Shown piece after piece: positions 35,741-45,781 of a stretch of 64,000 nt of DNA (the first letter of the stretch is position 1; the number at the start of each line of letters is the position of its first letter). A model generated the notes under the pieces. That model worked only from the letters and a program-made list of their open reading frames with translations, did no database searches and was not told the origin of the DNA. The DNA lies in NCBI GenBank assembly GCA_004009845.1, contig RMBW01000023.1:62001-126000 (forward strand). The letters run 5' to 3'. This DNA comes from Davidsoniella eucalypti. Its lineage: Eukaryota > Ascomycota > Sordariomycetes > Microascales > Ceratocystidaceae. The position numbers and the translations under genes were made by a program.

Positions 35741-38700
35741 TAGAGAAAGAAACAAGTTGAAATATAGGAAGACAAAGGGTGTAGAATAGCAAAGAGATGA
35801 TGGCACGAGGTCCGTCGTTCAGAGCGCAAGGTGCTAGTTGATAGTGGAGGCGGTAGTAACGAGATGCGGGAATAGTGGCAGTGATGGTAGCGGTAGCGGT
35901 AGTAGTGGTAGTAGTAACACGAAGGAACGAGCGCTGATAGTTTGCAACAACAGAAGGGTATCAAGAAAAGGAAAGGGAATCAACAACAGAGGCAAGGAAA
36001 ACAAGGAATCGAACAAGTAGCAAAACAAGAAGAGGATGTGTTAGAACAGGGACTGGCAAAATACGAAAGAAAGACGACAAGCAACAGAGCAGACGAGAGA
36101 CGATGCAAGAGTTTTGTGTTTGCGTGTCAGACGACGATGAAAAGGGTTTGAGGGTGGTCTTGTCCTGCTCCTGTAGCGGCCGAGTCTGCTATATGGAGGG
36201 AATGGTATATGTGTAGATTAGATTACCTTTGGGGGAGCTCATTGTTTGTGGCTTGCCAAGCTGGAATGGGGTTTGACAGGATCTATCTTTCCGACGAGTT
36301 TGTGTTAGTCGATGTTGGTGGGAAAGCTGAAGGAAACAAGCAAGGTTTTGAATTTCACGAGGTCGGCGTAAGTTCAGGGAAGATAGTGAGGGTCTTTAGC
36401 AAAGAAAAGCAGAAGAGAGTCGGAGAAAATGAAAAGCGGCAATTAAAGACCGGCGATGGCGTTGGTGGGACAGGAGGGACGACATCCAAAATACAGGCAA
36501 GATACACCAAGTAGCACTGGCACTGCCTGCCTTATGAGCTTCGGACGTCGCCTCAGAGGATTTGCAGAGAAAAGAAAATATCCGTCGTTTCACGGGATGT
36601 CAGGCTGTTGATGGGGTGAAGAGGGGGAAGCTCTGGGCTGTTTCGGGTCATCGAGATGCTGTGAGCTATGGGGATGGCCCCTATCATGTAAGGCACAGTA
36701 GGTTTAGATACCTCTGCAGGTATATCTGTAGTGGCCGGATCACCTACTTACTGGTAAAACGAGAGAAAGAGACGACCAAGGCCAGGGATGGAGGAGGTGC
36801 CGAGCAAATGGACGGAGAAGATGGTAAAAACAAGCAAAGATGCGACGATCATATGCAAAGCACACAGGGATTCTGGTGAAGAAAAAAAGAAGAAAAAAAG
36901 AAAAGAAAAAAAGAACAAGCAGCAGGGTATGTTTCGAGGGCCAGAAAACACAAGAAGGAGAAGAAGGAAGCCGGTCGATCGTCGTGGTCAATGTAGGATG
37001 GACAGATTAGGAAAAGAAAGAGAAGGGAACAAAAGTGTCAAGCCACCAAAAAGAAAGCCTCGCTATAGTAGAGGCGGAAAAGGGCAGGAGAGACCCTTGG
37101 AGAACAGCAAGTAACTCTAGTTGTGTTCTAGTGCTGCAGACTGGCTGTAGCTACCTGTATAGTGGCTGGACAGGGAATCAGAGCTACATACAGTGCTATA
37201 TAGCACACTCGGGCCTATAGACGAAATACAAGACTTGCTCTACAGCATGTTCGCCCGGGCGTTCGTCTTGAACAGCCAGAGGACCTCTCGAACTTTCAGC
37301 TCCAGGGGACCTCCAGGGCCCTTAGCTTGGTGGTTGTTCGTGGTGTTATTGTGAAGAACACAGAACAAGGCTTGTTATTCAGGGACCAGGGGCAACCAAC
37401 ACCCCTCCCCAAGCATTTAATTTAAAATAAACAAAGAATTGTAGAGTGGGTGGCCGCCTGTTTCAGGACTAACTTCAGTATGCAAGCCAAGCAAGTTACA
37501 GTAGCAACCGCTATAGCAGACAGTGAACAGGGCAGAAGCCTAAAAAGAACGACAGCGTCGGCGACGATGACTTGCCGGCAAAGGAATGTAGGCTCCAAAA
37601 TCCCGGCCGAATTGCTGTTGGCGTAGTCTTGAGGGCAGGAGACCGAGGAGAACTCAAGAAGAAGAAGAAGAAGAAGAAGAAGAAGAAGAAGAAGAAGAAG
37701 AAGAAGAAGAAGAAGAAGAAGAAGAAGAAGAAGAAGAAGAAGAAGAGGGAAACTGAAGACGAAGAGATATCAAACAGCACGACTTGTTGTTTTGTTTGCA
37801 AGGGCGAGACTCACGGTTCTTCGCCAATGTTTGTTCTTGGGTTCAGTACGACCAACGTGATTTGAGATCCCTTGATAGTACACAAACAAACGTTGGCCGG
37901 TTTCCCTTGATGGTTCCCAAAGCGGGCTATCTCGACAAACTTGATAGAGGCTCTGATGATAGCCACGGGAGATATTATATCAAGGAACCGCCGGAACTTG
38001 GATGATAAACAATGCAGTTCGCAGAGCTGAAAATATAGGCAATTTCCAACATCTGAGAACGCGCATCGTTAATCGAGCTTGTTCACTAAGCCTTGTGTTT
38101 CCCATCTACCATTTTACTCACGATACTAATGAAATACGGTTTGTTCGATAGCCTCTTGACACAATTCAGCCGTAGTTCAACCGACAGATCTCTTTTCATT
38201 CTGCCATCAGAAACAGTGCAAATCGGCAGATGTAATTCACGCATGCAGGTCATTTTTGGTCTCAATGTATGATCAGCGTTGCATTATTGGTTTCTTTTTT
38301 TCACAATAGCCAACTAGTTGTTCATCTTTTTCGGATATAACCAAGTCATCCGTCACCTGGAATGATGTTGTATTATCAAGCCTAGCCACAATCGTGATGA
38401 GATACATTACACGACGATGTATATCAAGAAACACATAGTAAAGTACGACTATTTAGCCGGAAACATCTACTAATTCCCTTGAAGCCTTCAATAACAGGCC
38501 ACCCATCTCAGGAACTGTGAGGAAGAGAGAAACACGAAATCTCGACCATCATCTCTCTACCCTAGTAGGCTCTGCGATGGAACTTGAACCTACCAAAGGC
38601 TGATTCATAGTTATAACCAATCACTTATCTCCATGATAATCTGCTTATAACTGCTTATAAATCACAACATATCACGGCTCATCACAACACATCACAATCC

Positions 38701-39567
38701 TGCCATTGCCGTTTCAAACGCTTATCTGTATAGTCAAAATCAAATACTTGGTGTCAATTTACCATACATACAATGAAGCACATCCTCGAAGCACATATGC
38801 TTATCATATATTCCGAACAGAAAATACGAAAGAAAAAAAAATAGCACCGTCAAACTCAATATCCCTTCGACGAAATCTTCCCCTGGCCCCTGCATCCAAA
38901 AATATAACGCCTTCTCTTTCATTTCTTCTTTGCCCTTCAAGCAGACGAATAACATCCATGTTTTCAGATCATTGAACAAAGTATTCTTGACAAAGTAGAT
39001 CAAGTCATGGTGAGTCAAAACGCCGACCTTGCTGCTGTAGTCCAAGCCCAAGCATCTTCATGATCTCTACAACGACAAAACTAAAGCTTTGTAGCGAACA
39101 ACTAGGAATACAACAACAACTGCGGCTCCTACTCCTGCTCCTACTCTCTCATGCAAGAAACTGACAAGGGCACCAGCATCAAAAAGATAAAACCATTCTC
39201 ATTATCGTGCCCAATTTACGTGATATATGATATATGCCGCGTCGAGGAGCCAAAAAAGAGAGATGCATTAATCGTTGCCTTTTCAGGTAGAATATAGGTC
39301 TAAGCGTGCCTAGTGGATATGTAAATATACTGCTCATCACTATGCAATGCATTGTTCGGGAGGAGTCAACCATACACTTTTGATGTATCAGCTTTGCTTG
39401 AAAGAGTGAACGAGAGTGATTATGCAATGAAAAAAAAAAAATCGAAAAAAAAGAGCAAGTAACCTCAACGAAAGCCAATGACCAAGTACGGTTCAGCTGA
39501 GTTTCGTTTTTCTCGTGAGGATTTGTTTTGTTTTATTTTATATATTTTTTTTCGTCATTAAGCTTTT
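35741..39567. other. Purine-rich spacer between RIC8 and ADE13
   Basis: About 3.8 kb without a convincing gene. From 35880 to about 37120 the plus strand is purine-rich, so RIC8's own strand is pyrimidine-rich upstream of its start, as expected of its promoter and leader. A long GAA repeat lies at 37656-37746. Near 38640-38700 are short direct repeats (CTGCTTATAA, ATCACAACA). From 38700 to 39567 it is AT-rich and leads to the ADE13 3' end. A frame at 38740-39051 (minus) begins with a stretch faintly like a CBS-domain end, but nothing supports a gene. Confidence 0.5.
37656..37746. repeat. GAA trinucleotide repeat, about 30 units
   Basis: An uninterrupted AAG/GAA tract of about 91 bp on the plus strand. 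Long pure GAA/TTC tracts can form triplex DNA and are unstable. It lies in a noncoding spacer about 1.9 kb upstream of the RIC8 start. Confidence 0.95.
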
Positions 39568-41364
39568 TTACACGTTCAGCTCGGCAGTGGCAACACCATC
39601 AATGATCTTGCGGTAGGGAGCAAGCTTCTTGTCAAGCACACCGCCAGCACCAGCGAAGCGCTCGGTCATACCAGCAGAACGGCCAATGAATAGCTTGGGG
39701 TCCATCATGGAATCGATCTCATCCTTGATAGGAGCCTACAGAAGAAAAGACGAGGTATGGTTAGCAATGTGGTCATGTGTGTGTGTGTGTGTTTGATGAA
39801 TATTTCAAGATGGGAACGTACAAAGAAGGGGTTGGCCTTCATGCGATCAACGAGATCGTTCTTCTTTCCCTCCTGCTTGACGACCTTGGCAGCCTGGTGC
39901 GACAGCACGCGGACCTCCTCGTGGGCGTCCTGGCGAGAGATACCCAGCTGGACCATTCTCATCAGAATGTTCTCAGTGACCATGAAGGGCAGCTCCTGAG
40001 CCAGTTGCTCACGGAACTGAGCCTCGTTGACGACCAGGCCATTGGTGACGTTGTCCAAAGACAGCAAGATCGAGTCAGCCAGCAGGAACATCTCGGGGAT
40101 ATCCATACGGCGGACGGCAGAGTCGTCGAGAGTACGCTCGAACCATTGGTTGCTGAAGGTATCAGCGAAGTTGGCGTTCAGGGTCTTGAGCTTACGGCCC
40201 AGAGCACAGATACGCTCGGAGCGCATAGGGTTACGCTTGAAGCTCATGGCTGACGAGCCGATCTGGGTCGACTCGAAGGGCTCATCCATGACCTTGTCGT
40301 GGGCGTGGTGGCGGATATCAGCGGCGATACGGACGGCCGTGGCACCTAGCGCAGAGATGGCGTTGGCGATGCGCAGGTCGACCTTGCGCGTGTAGGTCTG
40401 GGTCGAGATGTCGTAGACGGCGGGGAAACCGGCCTTCTGGCACAGAATCTCGTTCAACTTATCGATTTTGGCCTCGTCGCCCTTGAACACCTCCATGAAA
40501 GAGGCCTGCGATCCAGTAGCGCCCTGGGCACCACGGAACTTGAGCTCGGCGCGGACGTGCTCAATGTCCTCAAGATCCATCATCAAGTCCTGAGCCCACT
40601 GGCAGACACGGCGGCCCAGAGTAATGGGCTGGGCAGCCTGGTAATGGCTATGTCACAAGGAAGAAGAGTAGGCGTTAGTAGTTTAGACACGATAGAACCA
40701 AGGAGATGTCGGGCCATACGTGAAGCCCAGAATGGGGAAGTCCTTCCACTCGATGGCGAACTTGGCAAGGTTGTCGATAACCTTGGCCAGCTTGGGCAGC
40801 AGCAGGTCCAGAGCATCGCGCAGGAAGATCAGATCGGCGTTGTCGGTGACGTAGCACGAGGTTGCACCGACGTGGATGATACCGGCGGCCTTGGGAGCGA
40901 CCTGGCCGAAGGCGTAGACGTGGGCTACGATGCGCAACAGAAACAAGCGGTTAGCAACAGCAACGCCGGCACATGCACATGCAGTACATCAAGCAACAGG
41001 ACAGACTCACCCATGACATCATGGCGACGGCGCTTCTCCTCCTCGGCGGCAACCTTGAAGCCGTCGTCGTCGATGCGAACGTTGTCGCGCAGCTGCTGGA
41101 TCTGCTCATCGGTGAACTCCAGGCCAAGTTCCTTCTCGGCTTCGGCCAGCCAAACCCAGAGCTGGCGCCAGGTCGAGACGCGGGTGCGGGAGGAGAAGAG
41201 CTCCATCATCTCCTTGCCTATGGCCCTCGGCAGTTAGCAAACCACTCATCCCGGGACATTACCTTTGCTAGCAAGCAGGAGACAAGAAGAAACTGAAAAA
41301 ATACAGAAGACATACTGGCATAGCGGGCGCCCAGAGGCGTCTCGTAACTATCGTACTTGGCCAT
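39568..41364 (-). CDS. ADE13: Adenylosuccinate lyase (five exons)
   Basis: The enzyme splits adenylosuccinate to AMP and fumarate and also acts on SAICAR in the IMP branch, in the cytosol. Exons on the complement are 41316-41364, 41011-41217, 40720-40924, 39822-40647 and 39568-39735. All introns are GT-AG, and the sum is in frame and gives 484 residues, the usual length (yeast Ade13 is 482). It starts MAKYDSYETPLGARYAS. The fumarase/ASL superfamily signature is present as GSSAMSFKRNPMRSERI (about 284-300, catalytic Ser in the flexible loop). Also seen are HVGATSCYVTDN and GFTHYQAAQPITLGRR, with its histidine split across an intron. The last intron holds a GT repeat (39776-39792). The ADE12 gene for the preceding step is in the same window. 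Confidence 0.97.
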
Positions 41365-42020
41365 TCTGAAATAACTGTGCTGATATTCGAGTTAAATGGG
41401 AGTATAAACACCGGGAAAGGATGATATGGCGGGGAGGAAAAACAACAGAATTAAAAAATATATTAAAAAAAGGTTGATGATGCAAGAAATCCCACACAAC
41501 ATAGAATGGACCGATGGAACTGCTCAAAGCAGTGAAATGGCACATTAATTAATGGAGAATGACAAACGAAAGCGATTGCATAGGCGGGAACTAACGGCAC
41601 TAAAAAAATTCTCTACTCTGTCTTTGGATAACTTCCAAGTCAACCATGATTACACTATCATTCTCTCTATTACCCTGTCTGCTACTCTACTTGTCTGATA
41701 CATGCTCTGATCTCTCTGATATGATCAAAACGTGCATACAAGTCTATCCAATAAGCTGTAAAAAGTCTAGCTGCGGGTAAGAAAAAAATCAATTTAGCCC
41801 CTCACAGCTGACTAGTTACATTTTGCTGGGCTTATAACTAACTATCACATCTTTAACCATGGGGCAAAAAACAACATGCTTAGTTTATTTATTTTGGATT
41901 ATGCCATCCAAAAAAAACTTGTCTTTGGAAGGCGGTGAGATATATTAAGCTAACTTCTGACAGCACCCGACTTGGGCCATAAATCTTTAATACTTGAGAA
42001 AATATTTGTATCAAGATGTA
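41365..42020. other. ADE13 upstream region
   Basis: AT-rich, about 0.65 kb. It should contain the ADE13 promoter. No gene seen; several A runs (for example 41910-41920). Confidence 0.5.
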
Positions 42021-42037
42021 ATACTCGTGCCACGCCC
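42021..42037 (-). repeat. Dispersed 17-bp motif, copy C
   Basis: On the minus strand it reads GGGCGTGGCACGAGTAT, identical to 21384-21400. It starts about 60 bp after the end of the GC-rich coding fossil on the same strand, the arrangement expected if the motif opened a downstream terminal repeat. That link is inference. Confidence 0.6.
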
Positions 42038-42097
42038 CACACACTCCATACATTCCTTGATGTGGTCGTCAACGGCAGAGCTGCTTAGCTTCTCCTC

Positions 42098-42520
42098 CTA
42101 GCGAGACCCGATCCCTAAAGGAGGGATGACCGCACGGGTGACCGTACCGTAGTCGATGTTACGGCCGATCTTTCGAATACCGGCGGCGGCACGGACTTGA
42201 TTCGCAGGGGGCGGTCTTATCGCGCTCATAGATGGCTTCACAGCGCGTTCGAGGGCGCCACTGGCGACAGGCGGTGGGCCATAGTCTGCCCCCCAATTGG
42301 AATCGGGGAGGCGACTGCCCGCCAAACCAGTGAGCATCATCTCCACCGGCGTCATAACAGCCTTGGCATTGGTGAAGGGCCAGCGGAAACGGCCAGACTC
42401 TTGCCATCATCGGTCACCGCGCATCCAATCTTCACGGCGATGGTGTTCAAGCTGTCGGTCGTCTCGGGGAGAGACATGATATCCTCTTCCTAGAGGGCAT
42501 CGACAGTGTTTGTTGCTTTG
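42098..42520 (-). pseudogene. GC-rich coding fossil, family unknown
   Basis: A visibly GC-rich island in AT-rich DNA with protein-like frames on the minus strand. One frame has an in-frame TAG (about 42491) followed by EEDIMSLPETTDSLNTIAVK and CAVTDDGKS, then stops near 42354. A second frame covers about 42098-42400 with PFTNAKAVMTPVEMMLTGLA and, near its end, IDYGTVTRAVIPPLGIG. The two overlap where a frameshift would be. I cannot name the family. No GT-AG intron obviously joins them. It may be a piece of a transposon, an integrated element or a lost host gene. Confidence 0.5.
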
Positions 42521-43315
42521 TTCTTACTGTTTTCTTTCTGCACATATCCGTTAGGGTTTATTACATGAAACATCATGTATCACTGAATTTAGGGTTAATA
42601 ACGTACAAAGTCTACACAACACTTGATCACAATGAAGAACTGAGCACTAAAAATACAATATAGAATACCTATATATTGAATACCTATTTATTCACATTTG
42701 AAGTTAGAGTATCGTCGTCAAACCCAACACCCATATTAATAAAAACGTATTGGGTAAATGCAAGGCTCATGTGGGATGCGATCGCTCTACATAACGCCGT
42801 GCGACGGCTTCCTCAACACCAGCGATCACAAGAAGCTCGGCACAAAAACATGAACACATTTTAGAATGAGGAACATATAGAAACAAGGAGCCGCTGTAGA
42901 AGATATAAGTAGCATGTTCTACAGTTGAGATAGCTTTCTTGATTGCTAAAAGAATACGCCATGCTGTTCTGAAGTTTTGAGCCTGCGGTAAAGGAAGAGT
43001 ACATGATATGTATATATGCAAACGCAAAGACGGGTAAGCTCTCTTTATTTCTTGTCAAACTAGCCGAGGGACTGTGTGTCCTTTTTTTATATTTGTTTTC
43101 TTCCGTCATGTCTTTTACTTTCTTCCTCGTTGCTTCAGCCTAGAAATATTGTTTATCCATCCGCTCTTCCTGCCAACAAACGACCGCGAGAAACCCACAC
43201 CAAACTTAGGGTGACCAAAACTGGGTTGAAAAGTACATACATATGACTATCCTTAGCCTTTTGTCCCGAAATCTTCAGCAGCTCTTGGACAAAACGAAGA
43301 CGATTCTGACAAATA
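42521..43315. other. Spacer before the membrane-protein gene
   Basis: About 0.8 kb, AT-rich, no gene seen. It contains two isolated telomere-like TTAGGG words (near 42551 and 42590) that do not form an array. The last part is the promoter side of the 43316 gene. Confidence 0.5.
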
Positions 43316-44992
43316 ATGGCACGTTGGCCAAGACACGCCGTTACTATGACAATCACAGCATCGGTATTGGTACAGACCGTTGCTGCTGCTTCTGCTATAT
43401 CCGTGGATGATTCTCGAGCCATTATCGGTGTATATTCTAATGGCAATCAAGGTAAACGAGTCTAACCCCCCCTCCCCTACAACTCTTTCTCTTCGGAGAG
43501 CCTGCTTGTTAATATAGCTTACCGCTTTAGTTGTCACCGCACGATGTACTGGTGAGAGCGCCTACTATACCACCTGGGACGGGACCATCGGATGTCTCTG
43601 GGTATCTTCCTCATCTAGTGGCCTAGCGACGACATCTCTCTCCCGAGGAATAACCTGCCTCGGAAACCCATCCGCCTCGACCTCCGACATTAGCGCCCAT
43701 ACAGCCGGCCCCCTTGCTTCCGTCACTGCAGACATCGCAGTCATGAGTTTTGCACAAGGCGATAGCCTACATTTATTCACTAGCGTGACTACCAGACAAA
43801 TCGTTTGCGGTAGTGCTGGATGCGGCATGGTTAAAGTCTGGGACTATAATGATGGGACAAATGTAGTTCTAGATGATATGCCGGTGTTGATAACATGTCT
43901 GGATGATATCGGTTTGCCGGCCCAGACGGGGGTTCCTGTGTTATATCGAAACGGCAAGACGACTGGAGCATTTGCTTCGTCTCCGACAGGTGAGATTCTA
44001 CACTTTGGCTTATGAAGAGAAAGATATAGAACCATCACATCAGTGGGCTGACATGTCAAGGTTTATTTGTTATAGGTCTTGACTCAGGTAGCTCACCAAC
44101 GGACGGCAGCCGTCTCGACCCGTCTTCTCATAGCTCACCAAGCGCCGTATCAAGCGGTGCCATCGCCGGAATAACAGTAGGCACAATAGCCTGTATCGGC
44201 CTCATCAGCATCGCTATTCTCTCCCTCCTCCGTCGACGGCGCCGCCATAACCCGGCTCGCCAAGACTCATCTTATGAGCCTGCCTCGCCGTCTTTGACAG
44301 GGCGTTTCACATCTACGCCGTTTGGCAGGTCCAACACCGAAAAACGACCTACATCTCCCCCGCCGACTACCTCTATAAACATCGATAATAACGACGAGCA
44401 TCAAGAAGACGAAGAAGGGGCAGGGGTAGAAGGCAATAATCAGGACCACGACAATGACGAAGAGAACCTCCGTGTCGTCGACGACCACATGGCCAACCCT
44501 ACAGAGCTCGACGCTCGAACTATTCCTTGGAGCATATGGAAGAAAATGAAAGACGCCGATCCGCCCGGCGAACTCTCCGACCAGCCGCGCCACGCCGAAC
44601 TCCACGGCTCCGAAACCATGCCCATGGAACTCGACGCCATTCCTCTTGTCCGACCCAACCCCCAAAACCACCATGTCCCATCACATACCTCACTCCACCA
44701 ATTCTCCCCTTACGATCCCATCATCTATCCTTCCTTCTCGTCTTCCTCGTCTCTTCGTGCCGCCAATGGACAGAGAGACCACTCGTGCCCTGGCCAGGGG
44801 CGACCGGGAGAAATACCTGCCGTGCAGCGCTTTTCGCTTGGTGGAAGTCGTGTGGCGGCACGTGATGACGGGCCTATACACCCGTATAACTTCTATTCGC
44901 CGTGGAATGTTGGTAGTAGTAGAATTGACGAGGAAGATGGAGAAGCTATAGAGTCATCGTCAAAGTTACGCGACAAGTCACCAAGACGTTAA
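43316..44992 (+). CDS. Type I single-pass membrane protein, unknown function
   Basis: Exons are 43316-43451, 43531-43989 and 44076-44992 (GT-AG, in frame), giving 503 residues. The start is well supported: an in-frame TGA stands two codons before it. Intron 1 must end at the TTTAG at 43526-43530, because the nearer TATAG (43513-43517) breaks the frame. Residues 1-31 form a signal peptide (MTITASVLVQTVAAASA). The outer domain (about 32-200) looks beta-rich, with TTWDGTIGCLWVSS, four further cysteines and MVKVWDYNDGT, faintly like lectin or propeller blades. A Ser-rich stalk leads to one membrane helix (about 225-250, GAIAGITVGTIACIGLISIA) and a stop-transfer RRRRRH. The cytosolic tail (about 250 residues) is acidic, His/Asn/Pro-rich and disordered. 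This layout resembles fungal surface sensors or lectin-like receptors, but I cannot name the family. Confidence 0.82.
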
Positions 44993-45781
44993 GAATGAAA
45001 GAGTTTACATGAATTTCTACATGAACACGCTATATACGTGACTTCATATGAAGAACCTACCATGTACGTGATGATAGTAGGTATATTGCTTTTGTTTTTG
45101 TTTTTGTTTGACATTTACATTTCAGTACATAAATATTATTGTCAAGATATTACATCTACACGCTTAGACTAATACTAGTGATAATCAATTAATGTTGTCC
45201 ACAACACACAATTACCTACTACATCAATACTAGGGTGATACTGTGGTGTCATGTTAGTCACCATTACCAGACAAAGAACAATATAAGATGACGATAGATC
45301 GAATAAGAAAGAGATGACGTATCATCTAGTTATAATACAAATAACAAGCCTGAGATAATAACCCAACAAAACACGCCAATTTGTGACACTGTCCTTAATA
45401 GGCAATGGAAAAACAAGGTAAAGAAAAATAAAGGAACTGTAACCGCGGTAGACTGAGAAAAAGTCAGTCCCTCAAAAGGGAATTAAAAACAAGAGATTTG
45501 AAGATAAGCAAAACCGAAAAAAACACTCTAACCATACGATGTGCCAAGAAAGAGCACAGGCCAATAAAACGTGAAAACCAAAGGAAAAGAAGATAAATCA
45601 CCGCATGTAGCCAATGATAACTAGTCTAAAACAATAAGAAAAGATATAAAAGAAAACCCGGGAAAAAAAACCATGAAGAACAAGTAACAAAAGACCTGAT
45701 AGAAGGGAATAGTGAAAACAGGAACTCGAGAAAACGGCAAAGATGGAAGAAAGAGGACACTGAGCGTTTGAGCTCGGCAGA
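44993..45781. other. Spacer between convergent genes
   Basis: About 0.8 kb, AT-rich, holding the 3' sides of the membrane-protein gene and the otubain gene. A TTTTTG repeat lies near 45091-45110. No gene seen. Confidence 0.5.

Noticed and set aside
38570..38640. Possible tRNA (GGTTCAAGTTCC on the minus strand resembles a B box)
   Set aside because: The T stem does not pair and no acceptor or anticodon stem could be built.
38740..39051. Minus-strand frame whose start (LGLDYSSKVGVLTHHDLIYF) resembles the end of a CBS domain
   Set aside because: Only about 25 residues look meaningful; no upstream exons or domain partners are visible.
40557..41237. Plus-strand frame of 226 residues
   Set aside because: Shadow of ADE13 exons; it runs through true introns.
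42548..42600. Telomere-like TTAGGG words
   Set aside because: Only isolated copies, no array; chance occurrence in AT-rich DNA is likely.
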